This document shows, in pieces, positions 23,896 to 32,396 of a stretch of 64,000 nucleotides of DNA. Under the pieces are notes generated by a model. The model saw nothing but the letters and a program-made list of their open reading frames with translations. It was not told the origin of the DNA and ran no database searches. Made by a program: the position numbers and the translations under genes. Source of the DNA: an uncultured Clostridia bacterium (GTDB lineage: Bacteria; Bacillota; Clostridia; Christensenellales; Borkfalkiaceae); NCBI GenBank assembly GCA_944328445.1, contig CALVHO010000010.1, forward strand, positions 1-64,000, given 5' to 3'. Every line of letters begins with the position of its first letter. Within the stretch, counting starts at the first letter, position 1.

Positions 23896-26177
23896 AGAAC
23901 AAGATCAAAACGCTCCTTTGCCTGTTGCTCTGCCTGATCATGGGTCTTTCCGTGGCGGCCTGCAACGACGATCCCGAAGTCCCGCCCGATGACGGCGGTA
24001 CCACGGTCACCGACCCCGAGACCCCCTCGGGGGAGGAGGAGATCGTGCCGCCCGAACTTGCCGAGCTGCTCCAAGACGAGTACGCGCAGGCAAACCGCGG
24101 AGACACGCCCGAGGTGCCCCGTTACCCCGAAGACGATGAATGGGACATGCTCGTCGAAAAGCAGCAGCCCCTCGAAGTGGGCGAGAGCTTTACCGAAACG
24201 TTTGACGGCACCTATTACACGTCCCGCCTGTCCGCCGTGAGCGACGGCGCCGGCTTCGAGGTCTTTGAGGGCGAGGACGCCATCGACGGCAAGTCGCTGC
24301 GCATCACGACGGACGGCGACTACGCGGGCATCCGCCTGACGGGCGCCGGGTTCGTCGCGGGCGGCACCTATTCGGTGGAGATGGACTACAACGTCATCAC
24401 CCCGTCCAACGACTTCTTCTTCCAGTTCCGCGATTCCACCGTCGGCGCCGCGAGCGACGTGTTCGCGACCTTCGGTTCGGCCGCGGGCGAAGGCAAGCTC
24501 ACGCACACCTTCACGCTGGGCATGTACAGCAACTACTACATCATGATCATGCCGCGCAACAACGCGGGCGAAGTCGTGATCGACAACATCAAGATCACCC
24601 GCGAGGACTCCAAGCCGATCGCTTCCGGCCTCTCGCTGGCGGGCGACATGGCGGTGGGCGGCACGCTGACGGCGAGCTACACCTACACCGATTACGAAAA
24701 CGACCCCGAAGGCGCGTCCGTCTTTGAATGGTTCGCCGCGCTCAGCCCCACGGGCATGAACAAGGTCATCCTCGAAAACACGGGCAAAACGCTGCAAGTC
24801 ACCGAGGACATGCTCGGCAAGTACATCGGCTTCCAGGTCACGCCCGTCGCCTCGCAGGGGGACAACGCCGTGGGCGCGCCCGTGCTGTACATGGCGACCG
24901 AAACGGTGGGCGGCACCCGTCCCGATTACGGCGAGACCTTCTCCCTCGGCTACGGCGAGTCCTTCACCGAGGACTTCGAGGCCGACGTCGGGGAGGACAA
25001 AAACCTCGTCTTCGTGCCGCACGGCAACACCGACGACTACATCTATTACGACGAGGACCGCGCCTCCAACGTGCTGCGCATCAAGAGCGACGGCTCCTAC
25101 CTCGGCACCGACTTTTCGGGCATCTCGTTCGCGGCCGACAGTAAATATACGGTCAGCTTCGACTATACGTTCATCACCGTGCCGAGTACGTTCTATGTGC
25201 AGTTGCGCGGATCGACCATGTCCGACTCCTTCTACCAGCTGCCGACGGAAAGCGTCACACCGGGCGAATGGCTGCATGCGAGCGGCGAATTGACGGTGGG
25301 GAACGCGACGGATGCATACCTCATGCTCTTCCCCGACGCTTCGGCCGTGGAGATCTTGATCGATAATTTGAAGATCGAACGCGAGCAGGAGCCCGAGGAC
25401 ACGTCGCCCGTCGCTTCCGGATTGTCTCTTACGGGCGATTTGACGGTGGGCAGCACGCTGACGGCGCAATATACGTATGCCGACGCCGAGCAAGACCCCG
25501 AGGGCGATACGCAGATCCAATGGTTTGCGGCGTTGTCCGATGAGGGCTTGAACAAAGTATTGCTCGAAAACGAGGGCAACACTTTGGAAGTGACGCAGGA
25601 ATTGAGCGGGCTGTACATCGGCTTCCAGGTGACGCCGAAAGCCTCCGCGGGCAGCAGTCCCGTCGGTGACGCGCAGCTGTTCATCGCCAAACAGCCGATC
25701 GGCGGAACGCCGGCAAGCTACGGAGCGGCCTTCACGTTGGGCGTCGGTGAGAGCTTCACCGAAGATTTCGCCGAAGCTGTCGGGCAGGAAAAGAATTTGT
25801 TGTTTGCCCCGCACGGCGGCACGGACAACTACATTTATTACGACGCCGACAGGGATTCCGAAGTCTTGCGGATCAAAAGCGACATCGCTTACGCGGGAAC
25901 GGATTTCCGGGGTATCACGTTTGAGGCCAATGCGACGTACCGCATCACCTTCGACTATACCTTCCTGACCATCCCGAACACGCTGTACGTGCAGCTGCGT
26001 AGCAGCGCGGGCGATGTTTACTTCCAGCTTCCGACCGACGAGCCGGCGGGTACCTGGCAGCAGGCGGAAGGCCAGCTGACCGTCGGCGCTGCGAACGACG
26101 CCTATCTGATGATGTTCCAAGGCACGTCCTCTCTTGAAATGCTTATCGACAATTTGAAGATTGAGCGGATCTCCTGA
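23892..26177 (+). CDS. Modular surface lipoprotein with repeated CBM-like and Ig-like domains
   Basis: A 761-aa lipoprotein (lipobox SVAAC, lipidated Cys about 24) with an acidic Pro/Thr-rich linker to residue 90. Three beta-sandwich modules follow at about 95-235, 345-500 and 610-760; each opens with GESFTE(T/D)F and closes with IDN(I/L)KI. Between them are two repeats (about 240-340 and 505-605) that start P(I/V)ASGLSL and contain DPEG and WFAALS, like bacterial Ig-type units. No catalytic domain is visible. It probably binds glycan or the cell wall next to the transporter. The 3' half, from about nt 25140, uses noticeably more TTG and AT-ending codons than the first half, as if the repeats were acquired or diverged separately. 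Confidence 0.82.
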   Translation: MKNKIKTLLCLLLCLIMGLSVAACNDDPEVPPDDGGTTVTDPETPSGEEEIVPPELAELLQDEYAQANRGDTPEVPRYPEDDEWDMLVEKQQPLEVGESFTETFDGTYYTSRLSAVSDGAGFEVFEGEDAIDGKSLRITTDGDYAGIRLTGAGFVAGGTYSVEMDYNVITPSNDFFFQFRDSTVGAASDVFATFGSAAGEGKLTHTFTLGMYSNYYIMIMPRNNAGEVVIDNIKITREDSKPIASGLSLAGDMAVGGTLTASYTYTDYENDPEGASVFEWFAALSPTGMNKVILENTGKTLQVTEDMLGKYIGFQVTPVASQGDNAVGAPVLYMATETVGGTRPDYGETFSLGYGESFTEDFEADVGEDKNLVFVPHGNTDDYIYYDEDRASNVLRIKSDGSYLGTDFSGISFAADSKYTVSFDYTFITVPSTFYVQLRGSTMSDSFYQLPTESVTPGEWLHASGELTVGNATDAYLMLFPDASAVEILIDNLKIEREQEPEDTSPVASGLSLTGDLTVGSTLTAQYTYADAEQDPEGDTQIQWFAALSDEGLNKVLLENEGNTLEVTQELSGLYIGFQVTPKASAGSSPVGDAQLFIAKQPIGGTPASYGAAFTLGVGESFTEDFAEAVGQEKNLLFAPHGGTDNYIYYDADRDSEVLRIKSDIAYAGTDFRGITFEANATYRITFDYTFLTIPNTLYVQLRSSAGDVYFQLPTDEPAGTWQQAEGQLTVGAANDAYLMMFQGTSSLEMLIDNLKIERIS

Positions 26178-26217
26178 GGCAAACGTTTTCCCTTGCGGAA
26201 AGCGTAGCAAAATGCGG

Positions 26218-26245
26218 GCCCCGCGCCGTACGGCGCGGGGCCTTG
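26218..26245 (+). terminator. Terminator after the carbohydrate operon
   Basis: A perfect 26-nt palindrome (GGCCCCGCGCCG and its complement, 26218-26243) is followed by TT. A second GC-rich inverted repeat lies at about 26267-26302. Confidence 0.65.
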
Positions 26246-26343
26246 CCCTGTGCTTTGCCCGCCGCCCCGCCCGCGCCGTTCGGCGCGGGCGGGGCGGCCT
26301 TCGCGCGGGAACGTTGCGCGGGCTTTTGGCGGGGCGCCGCGGC

Positions 26344-26372
26344 TTGCTTTTTCGGCGCGGGCGTGGTATACT
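26344..26372 (+). promoter_or_regulatory. Promoter of the M18 aminopeptidase
   Basis: TTGCTT (26344-26349), 17-nt spacer, TATACT (26367-26372). Confidence 0.75.
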
Positions 26373-26430
26373 GATAGCGGCAAACGCCGAAGGGCGCGTT
26401 CATGTTAAAGCGCGCCGAGGGAGAAACTGT

Positions 26431-27831
26431 ATGTCGGACAAAAAGAGCAAAGGGCAGGCGCGGATGGACGCGCTCAGCTACGAAAAAAAGAATTATTTCG
26501 AGTGCGCTTCCAAAAAGGAGCGCAAGGAGATGTTCGCCTATGCCGAGGGGTACAAGGCCTTTCTGGACGCGGCCAAGACCGAGCGCGAGGCCTGCGCGGC
26601 CGCCGTGGCCATGGCCGAGGCCGCGGGCTTTGCGGAGTTCCGCTTCGGCGACGCGCTGGCGGCGGGGGATAAGCGGTATTTCGTCAACCGCGGCAAGAGC
26701 GTCGTCGTATTCCGCGTGGGCAGCGAGGACCTCGAAGCGCACGGCATGCGCATCCTCGCCGCGCACATCGACGCGCCGCGGCTGGACATCAAGCAAAACC
26801 CCCTCTACGAAGAGGCCGGCCTGTGCTTTTTGAAGACCCACTACTACGGCGGCATCAAAAAATACCAATGGACGGCCATCCCGCTGGCGCTGCACGGCGC
26901 CGTCGTCTTGCAGGACGGCACCAAGGTGGACATCCGCGTGGGGGAGGACCCCAAGGACCCCGTCTTTTACATCGACGACCTCTTGCCTCACCTCGGCGCC
27001 GAGCAGATGGCGGGCAAGGCGGGCAAGATCATCGAGGGCGAGCAGCTCAACGTCGTGGTGGGCGGCCTGCCCTATCCCGACGAGGACGTGAACAAAAAGA
27101 TCAAGCTGACCGTGCTCGACATCCTGCATAAAAAATACGGCATGAACGAGGAGGACTTCCTTTCGGCCGAGCTTTCGGCCGTGCCCGCTTACCCCGCGCG
27201 CGACGTGGGCTTCGACCGTTCGCTCATCGGCGCCTACGGCCACGACGACCGCGTCTGCGCCTATCCCGCGCTGACCGCCGTGCTCGGGGGCGAGAGCAAG
27301 CACACCGTGCTCGCCATCCTCGCCGACAAGGAGGAGATCGGCAGCGAGGGGACCACGGGCATGCAGTGCAAGGTGTACGAGGACCTCATGGAGGAGATCT
27401 GTACGGCGCTGGGCGCCTCCTTCCGCAAAGTCCGCTTCGCCTCCAAATGCCTCTCTTCCGACGTCACGGCCGCTTACGACCCGAACTTCGCCTCCGTGTA
27501 CGAGCGCATGAATTCGGCCATGCTCTCCTGCGGCACCTGCATGAGCAAGTTCACGGGCGCGCGCGGCAAGAGCGGCTCCAACGACGCCTCCGCCGAGTTC
27601 GTGGGCGAGGTGCGCCGCAAGTTCGCCGAGGAGGGTGTCGTCTGGCAGGCGGCGGAGCTGGGCAAAGTGGACGCGGGCGGCGGCGGCACGGTGGCCAAAT
27701 TTTTGGCCAACCTCAACATCGACACCGTCGACCTCGGCGTGCCCGTCATCTCCATGCACGCGCCCTGGGAGCTCGTCTCCAAGGCCGACCTGTACAGCAA
27801 TTACAGGGCTTTCCTCGCCTTCATCAAATGA
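26431..27831 (+). CDS. M18 family aminopeptidase
   Basis: A 466-aa cytosolic metallo-aminopeptidase that trims N-terminal residues from peptides. Zinc-ligand motifs are in order: AAHIDAPRLDIK (His and Asp), LADKEEIGSEGTTGMQ (the Glu pair) and VISMHAPWELVSKAD near the C-terminus (last His). The length and layout match the clostridial ApeA-like branch. The ATG at 26431 follows GAGGGAGAAA; the longer open frame upstream contains the promoter. Monocistronic with a strong terminator. Confidence 0.95.
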   Translation: MSDKKSKGQARMDALSYEKKNYFECASKKERKEMFAYAEGYKAFLDAAKTEREACAAAVAMAEAAGFAEFRFGDALAAGDKRYFVNRGKSVVVFRVGSEDLEAHGMRILAAHIDAPRLDIKQNPLYEEAGLCFLKTHYYGGIKKYQWTAIPLALHGAVVLQDGTKVDIRVGEDPKDPVFYIDDLLPHLGAEQMAGKAGKIIEGEQLNVVVGGLPYPDEDVNKKIKLTVLDILHKKYGMNEEDFLSAELSAVPAYPARDVGFDRSLIGAYGHDDRVCAYPALTAVLGGESKHTVLAILADKEEIGSEGTTGMQCKVYEDLMEEICTALGASFRKVRFASKCLSSDVTAAYDPNFASVYERMNSAMLSCGTCMSKFTGARGKSGSNDASAEFVGEVRRKFAEEGVVWQAAELGKVDAGGGGTVAKFLANLNIDTVDLGVPVISMHAPWELVSKADLYSNYRAFLAFIK

Positions 27832-27914
27832 ACGCCGCCCTGCGCGCGGTACCAAAAAATCGGATACGTGCGGCCCTTTCGTGAACGGAACGGCCCGCAT
27901 CCGCCGTTGAAAAA

Positions 27915-27957
27915 AGCGCCGCCGCCCTTTTTAGAAAGGGCGGCGGCGCTCCTTTTG
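27915..27957 (+). terminator. Strong terminator after the aminopeptidase
   Basis: A 16-bp perfect stem (AGCGCCGCCGCCCTTT, 27915-27930, with its complement at 27935-27950) is followed by CCTTTTG. Confidence 0.9.
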
Positions 27958-27976
27958 TCCGCGCGGACAGGCACGC

Positions 27977-28000
27977 GCGGCGGGGGCGGCGCATACAATG
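27977..28000 (+). promoter_or_regulatory. Candidate sporulation promoter of the ylmC-like gene
   Basis: Contains CATACAAT (27992-27999), an exact sigma-E -10, preceded by GGGGGCGGCG. All 24 bases but one are identical to 57680-57703 upstream of the glmU-like gene. No clear -35 is visible. Confidence 0.5.
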
Positions 28001-28035
28001 AAAGTACCGCGCCTTTTCTGCGCGGGGGAGGGGAG

Positions 28036-28365
28036 ATGGAAACTTCGTACCGCGAACTCAAATGCAAGGACGTCGTCAACGTCGCCGACGGCCGCAACCT
28101 CGGCCGCACGTGCGACATCGTGTTCACCTTTCCCGAAGGCCGCGTGTTCGGCATCGCCGTGCCCGGCAAACGGGGGCTGCACCTGTTCAAAAAGAACGAT
28201 ATCTTCATCGCCTTGAAGAACGTGGTCAAGATCGGCGCGGACGTGGTGCTCGTCGATTTGAAGAACCGCAAGCCCGACTGCCCCGCGGGGGGCGGCAAGG
28301 GCCGTCCGTCCTACGGCGAGGAGGGGCCCTCCTTCGGCAAGCGCGATTTCGGCGAATACGAATGA
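28036..28365 (+). CDS. YlmC/YmxH family sporulation protein (PRC-barrel)
   Basis: A 109-aa protein with a single PRC-barrel: YRELKCKDVVNVADGRNLGR, then GIAVPGKRGLHLFKK and IKNVVKIGADVVLVDL-like strands. It belongs to the YlmC/YmxH group found in endospore formers, small proteins of unknown biochemical role in the mother cell. The Gly/Ser-rich tail (from about residue 86) is not part of the domain. GGGGGAGGGGAG precedes the ATG at 28036. The sigma-E-like -10 upstream agrees with sporulation expression. Confidence 0.88.
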   Translation: METSYRELKCKDVVNVADGRNLGRTCDIVFTFPEGRVFGIAVPGKRGLHLFKKNDIFIALKNVVKIGADVVLVDLKNRKPDCPAGGGKGRPSYGEEGPSFGKRDFGEYE

Positions 28366-28378
28366 CCCCTTGCCGCGT

Positions 28379-29428
28379 TCACGGCCGCAAAAAGAGGACG
28401 TCCTCGGCGGTGTGGGGGTCGAGCTGCCGCATCCCTTCCCCCTCCGTTTGCAGCCGCACGGCGCGCAGCCGCGCGTTGCCGCAGGTGCAGAAGTAGTAAA
28501 CGCCCGCCGCCCCGTCCGCGCAGCACAGGTAGCGGGTGCCGTCGGGCGCGCCGCTCTCGTCGGTGACGCTGCCGCGCACCATCGCCACCGCGCGCAGCAC
28601 GTGAAAAAAGTGGGAGACCCCTTCCGCGCCCCGCAGGCGGGGCCGCGTGGCGGCGTAAAAGGCCGCCCGCACGAAGCGCGACGGGGAGGACGCATCGCCC
28701 GGCAGGCCGAAGCTGCCCAGCCCCGCGCCGAGGCGGGGCAGCGCGCCTTCCGCGCCTTCGCCCTCATTTTGCGCCTCGCTGTCGCGCCCGTCCGCCCCTT
28801 CGCCCTCCCCGCCGCGGGCCGCAAGGCCCCGCGGCGGGTCCGCCCATCCGCCCGCGGGGCCGTTCGCCCGCAGGCCGCGGTACAGGGCGAGGTGGCAAAG
28901 CTGGCTCTCGAAGGGCGGCTCGTTGGTGAGCACGCCGAAGGGGTCGCGGTGCAGGCGCAGCCCGCCCTCGCGCGGTTCGGCCGCGAACGCGCGCCGCCCG
29001 TCGGCAAAAAACCAGTGCAGCGGCGCCACGGGCAGCCCCTTGTAAGGCACCGCGGCGATGCGCGCGCCCGAAAGCAGCGCCTCGGCCTCGTCGGCGGTGG
29101 CGCAGGAAGCCAGCACGCGCGCGACGACTTCGTGCGGGGCAACGGCCCCGCGCGCGGCGCCTTCCTCTGCGGGGAAGTAGCGGGCGCTGTGGGGGAAGTT
29201 GAGCCCCGCCGCGAACAGGCCGCGCTCGTTCACGGCCTCGGCAAAGAGGGGGAAGTCCCCGTCTTCGGACGCCATGCCCGCCATCGCGTAGTGTTCGCGC
29301 AGCGTCCCGCCGCCGAAGCGCAGCGCAAAGCGGCGCGGCACCAGCGTGACGCGCTCGCGGAAGGAGTGCCCGAGGTCGAGGGTGCGGCCGAACAGCCGTT
29401 CGCGGCAAAAGGCCAGGGCGGTACACAT
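28379..29428 (-). CDS. Choloylglycine hydrolase family protein (bile salt hydrolase/penicillin acylase-like)
   Basis: An Ntn hydrolase that cleaves linear amide bonds. The start MCT places the nucleophile Cys at position 2, ready after Met removal. GRTLDL carries the expected Arg and Asp. NERGLFAAGLNFP, LTNEPPFE and SPSRFVRA supply the conserved Asn, Asn and Arg of the active site. Length is 349 aa against a usual 315-330. The surplus is an acidic Gly/Glu-rich insertion near residues 207-232 (GGEGEGADGRDSEAQNEGEG). The substrate (bile acids, penicillin V, acyl-homoserine lactones) cannot be decided. AAGGAGG precedes the ATG at 29428. Confidence 0.88.
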   Translation of the reverse strand: MCTALAFCRERLFGRTLDLGHSFRERVTLVPRRFALRFGGGTLREHYAMAGMASEDGDFPLFAEAVNERGLFAAGLNFPHSARYFPAEEGAARGAVAPHEVVARVLASCATADEAEALLSGARIAAVPYKGLPVAPLHWFFADGRRAFAAEPREGGLRLHRDPFGVLTNEPPFESQLCHLALYRGLRANGPAGGWADPPRGLAARGGEGEGADGRDSEAQNEGEGAEGALPRLGAGLGSFGLPGDASSPSRFVRAAFYAATRPRLRGAEGVSHFFHVLRAVAMVRGSVTDESGAPDGTRYLCCADGAAGVYYFCTCGNARLRAVRLQTEGEGMRQLDPHTAEDVLFLRP

Positions 29429-29511
29429 GTCTGCCTCCTTTTCCGCCGCAAAGGGGCGGCGTTTCCGGTTTTTCGCAGCGTACCGCGCTTTCGGGTACGC
29501 ATTTGCAGTTT

Positions 29512-29548
29512 GCGCCCCGCGGCCGCATTGTATGCGGCCGCGGGGCGC
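29512..29548. other. Large perfect hairpin between divergent genes
   Basis: GCGCCCCGCGGCCGCA (29512-29527) pairs perfectly with its complement at 29533-29548. There is no U-run in either direction. It lies in the leader region between the divergent choloylglycine hydrolase and M1 peptidase genes. A smaller inverted repeat (GCGTACC / GGGTACGC) precedes it. Confidence 0.6.
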
Positions 29549-29643
29549 TTCGTCATGCGCGGCGGCTCTTCTGCATATGATTATCGCGGCGGAACGCGGC
29601 CGCGTGCCGCGTTCACGGCATACCTTTGCCGCGGGGAGGGAAC

Positions 29644-31077
29644 ATGCGCAAGATCTGTATCCTGTTGGCGGCGGCCCTCTTTTTTTCCGCGGCCGCCCTG
29701 AGCGGCTGCGCGGCGGAAGGAGAGCGCAGCCTGTACCGCATCGAGGCGGCGTATGAGGACGGGGAGCTGCGCGCCGTCCTTACCCTGTCCTACGCCAACG
29801 CCACGGGGCAGCCGCAGCAGGTCCTGCCCCTGCTCCTGTACGCGAACGCCTACCGCGAGGGGGCGAAAAACCCGTCCGTCTCGCCCTCCTTCCGCGCCGC
29901 CGCCTATTATGCGGGCGAGAGCTTCGGCGGGGTGGAGATATCCTCCGTTTCGCCCTGCGCGGGCTGGCGGGTGGGCGGCGAGGACGAAAACGTGCTCTAC
30001 GTCGAGCTGGGCGAACCCGTGCCCGACGGCGGGCGGGCGGAGATCGCCGTCGCCTACACCCTGCGCCTCCCCGCGGCGGACCACCGCACGGGCGTCACGC
30101 ACGGCGGAACGGTGAACCTCGGCAACTTCTACCCCGTGCTCTGCGTGTGGGAGGACGGGGGCTTCCGCGAATGCGCCTATGCGGGCAACGGCGATCCCTT
30201 TTACAGCGACTGCGCCGATTACGAGGTCACGTTCACGGCGGACGCGGCCTGCACCGTCGCCGCGTCGGGCGCGCTGCAACGCCGCACCGTGGCGGGCGGG
30301 CGCGCCACGCACGTCTTTTCGCTGCAAAACGCGCGCGACTTCGCCATCGTGTTCGGCCCCTCGCTGCGCACCGTCTCGGCCGAGAGCGGCGGCGTGCGCG
30401 TGGCCTATTGCTATGAAGACGACCCCGCCCCGCAGGAGACGCTCGCCCTCTTATGCGAGGCGCTCGGCTATTTTTCGCACACCTTCGGCGGCTACCCGTA
30501 CGAGACGTACACCGCCGTGCAGACGGGCTTTTGCCACGGCGGCATGGAATACCCCGCGCTGGTCATGCTGTCGGACGCGCTCGCGGGGCAGGGCCTCGCC
30601 TACACCGCCGTACACGAAACGGCGCACCAATGGTGGTACGCCGCCGTGGGGAGCGACCAATGCACGGCCGCCTGGATGGATGAGGGCCTGGCCGAGTATT
30701 CGGCCGCGCTCTTTTTTGAGGCGCACCCCGCGTACGGCATCGAGCGGGAAACGCTCCTGCACAACGCGCGCACGGCGTACAACGCCTTCTGCACCGTCTG
30801 GCAGCAGGTGTTCGGCGCCGCGGATACCTCGATGGACCGCCCGCTCTCCGCCTACGGCGAGTACGAATACGCCGCCATCGCCTACGCCAAGGGGCTGCTC
30901 TTGTTCGATACGCTCGAAAACGCCCTGGGCCGGGCCGCCTTTCTGCGCGGCCTGCGCGGCTACTTCCGCGCCTTTTGCGGCGGCATCGCCGCCCCCGCCG
31001 ACCTGGCCGCGGCCTGGCATGACCCCGCCGCCCGCGATACCGTTTATTCCTTCGTCGAGGGCAGGGCGGTCATATAG
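29644..31077 (+). CDS. M1 family metallopeptidase lipoprotein
   Basis: A 477-aa surface zinc peptidase. Residues 1-22 are a lipoprotein signal ending in ALSGC. The catalytic centre is complete: GGMEYP (the counterpart of GAMEN), HETAHQWW (HExxH plus following His/Trp) and DEGLAEYSA with the third zinc ligand 18 residues on. An N-terminal beta-domain precedes the peptidase domain, as in other M1 proteins. It probably degrades peptides at the cell surface. GGGGAGGG precedes the ATG at 29644. Confidence 0.93.
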   Translation: MRKICILLAAALFFSAAALSGCAAEGERSLYRIEAAYEDGELRAVLTLSYANATGQPQQVLPLLLYANAYREGAKNPSVSPSFRAAAYYAGESFGGVEISSVSPCAGWRVGGEDENVLYVELGEPVPDGGRAEIAVAYTLRLPAADHRTGVTHGGTVNLGNFYPVLCVWEDGGFRECAYAGNGDPFYSDCADYEVTFTADAACTVAASGALQRRTVAGGRATHVFSLQNARDFAIVFGPSLRTVSAESGGVRVAYCYEDDPAPQETLALLCEALGYFSHTFGGYPYETYTAVQTGFCHGGMEYPALVMLSDALAGQGLAYTAVHETAHQWWYAAVGSDQCTAAWMDEGLAEYSAALFFEAHPAYGIERETLLHNARTAYNAFCTVWQQVFGAADTSMDRPLSAYGEYEYAAIAYAKGLLLFDTLENALGRAAFLRGLRGYFRAFCGGIAAPADLAAAWHDPAARDTVYSFVEGRAVI

Positions 31078-31084
31078 CGCGGCT

Positions 31085-31177
31085 TTCGCCGTGAACGGGC
31101 AATTTACGTCATGAACAGACGTTTTTCGCCGTGAACGGGCAAATTGCGCCATAAACGGACGTTTTTCGACAAAAACG
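31085..31177. repeat. Short tandem repeat built on CGTGAACGGGC
   Basis: A unit of about 40 nt (TTTTCGCCGTGAACGGGCAA plus a tail ending in AACRGACG) is present twice, followed by a shortened third copy. Each unit contains TGAACG or a variant, the core of the motif scattered through other intergenic regions. Confidence 0.75.
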
Positions 31178-31196
31178 GACAACGTCCGGGGCGGGG

Positions 31197-31394
31197 TCAT
31201 TTGCACCCGCCGCACGTCTTGCAGTTGCCGCTGCACTTTTTGGCGGGCCTGCCCGTGGCGGAAAACATCTCCCCGCTCCAATCGCGGCCCGCTTCCTGCC
31301 CGCAGGCGGGGCAGCGCACGGGGTCGTCGTAGCGCTTGACGAGTTCTTCAAACTGCTTGCCGCAATGGCTGCATTTGTACTGCAAAACGGGCAT
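31197..31394 (-). CDS. FmdB family zinc-ribbon protein
   Basis: A 65-aa protein. CSHCGKQFEEL and CPACGQE form the two Cys-x-x-Cys knuckles of an FmdB-type zinc ribbon (residues about 8-40). The C-terminus is itself Cys-rich (CSGNCKTCGGCK) and may bind a second metal. Such small ribbons are often regulatory or assembly factors; none has a firm role in this lineage. The start at 31394 follows AGAGGTAG. The gene is 4 nt downstream of the membrane-protein gene, so the two are one transcript. Confidence 0.9.
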   Translation of the reverse strand: MPVLQYKCSHCGKQFEELVKRYDDPVRCPACGQEAGRDWSGEMFSATGRPAKKCSGNCKTCGGCK

Positions 31395-31398
31395 ACGT

Positions 31399-32169
31399 CT
31401 ACCTCTTTTTCGTTCGTGTTTTGCCGTCCGCGCCGCCCGCGGCGGGGGCTTCGGCGGCCTTGTTTCCGTCCTCGGCGGCATTCGGGTCCGCGTCGTAACG
31501 GGGGCCCGTGAAGTCGCGCTTGAAGGCGTCCAGCAGCAGCGAGCGGCCGCTGAGCACGTGCGCCAGGTAATGGGCGGCGAAGACCGTGGCGCCGCAGGCG
31601 CCGCAGATCATGTCCTCCATCGTGTCGTTGACGCTGCGGAACACGGTGCCGTCGGTCGCCGTGATGGGGAAGCCCTGCGCCACGCCGTCGAAGATCTGGT
31701 CGGTGGCGAATTCAAAGATCTCCCACAGCCCCGCCACCGCCAAAGAGACGGCGAAGCACACCGTCATGGTCAGCGCGGGGTGCAGGGTGCGCACGTCGGC
31801 CAGCTTGCAGGCGATGAACAGCCCCAGGTAGGATACGAGGTAGCCCGACGCCGCGTGCATGACCAGGTCGTACCACCGGATGCGGGCGTACAGCCCCATC
31901 ACCGTGCCGAGGAAGGAGGCCAAAAAGGCGAACACGCAAAAAACCCACAGCACGAGGTCGCTGACCTTGTCCTTGAACAGCAGGCGGCAGGCGACGGGCG
32001 CCAGCCACAGCGCGATGTTGCCGGCCAGCTTTTCGGGGTGGGCCCCGGCGCCGAGGCGGGCGGTGCGCTCGATGAGCAGCGCGGTCATCACGGCGGCCAT
32101 CAGGCCGCAGAACGCGAACAACAGGATGCGCCGCAACGGCATGCGGCGGGCGGTTTGTTTCATATCCAT
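31399..32169 (-). CDS. DUF2238-like integral membrane protein
   Basis: A 256-aa membrane protein with about six hydrophobic segments (ILLFAFCGLMAAVMTALLI, LVLWVFCVFAFLASFLGTVM and others). The DUF2238/YjdF-like signature is present: YDLVMHAASGYLVSYLG, LWEIFEFATDQIFDG and NDTMEDMICGACGA. The Asp, Glu and His residues inside membrane regions are typical. Function unknown. The C-terminal 35 residues are hydrophilic and Ala-rich. Start chosen at 32169 (MDMKQ) with GAGGT upstream; a second Met lies two residues later. Promoter at 32243. Confidence 0.82.
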   Translation of the reverse strand: MDMKQTARRMPLRRILLFAFCGLMAAVMTALLIERTARLGAGAHPEKLAGNIALWLAPVACRLLFKDKVSDLVLWVFCVFAFLASFLGTVMGLYARIRWYDLVMHAASGYLVSYLGLFIACKLADVRTLHPALTMTVCFAVSLAVAGLWEIFEFATDQIFDGVAQGFPITATDGTVFRSVNDTMEDMICGACGATVFAAHYLAHVLSGRSLLLDAFKRDFTGPRYDADPNAAEDGNKAAEAPAAGGADGKTRTKKR

Positions 32170-32242
32170 AGAAGGGACCTCGTGCGCGGTCGCGCCGTAA
32201 CAGCATGGGCATTCCGTCGCCTTTTTATGGCGGCATACGCCG

Positions 32243-32271
32243 ATTATAGCACGTCCGCGCCCGAAAAGCAA
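32243..32271 (-). promoter_or_regulatory. Promoter of the DUF2238-FmdB operon
   Basis: Minus strand: TTGCTT (32266-32271), 17-nt spacer, TATAAT (32243-32248). Confidence 0.8.
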
Positions 32272-32396
32272 GCGCCGCGCGCGACAGGCGCTTTTCGGGC
32301 CGCGCAAAAGAGCGGCGGGGCGCGTTCGCGGCGGAGGGCAGGGGCGCGTTCATGAAGAGGGGAACGCACCCGCGCGGCGGGGCAAAGGAGGGGAAG

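Noticed and set aside
14274..26177. Missing ATPase as evidence of a broken transporter locus.
   Set aside because: LplABC-type systems routinely lack their own ATPase and use a shared MsmX-like protein, which is present at 42147.
21211..26210. Two long minus-strand open frames opposite the GH110-like and modular lipoprotein genes.
   Set aside because: Mirror images of strongly biased codons. There is no ribosome site at the starts and no recognisable domain.
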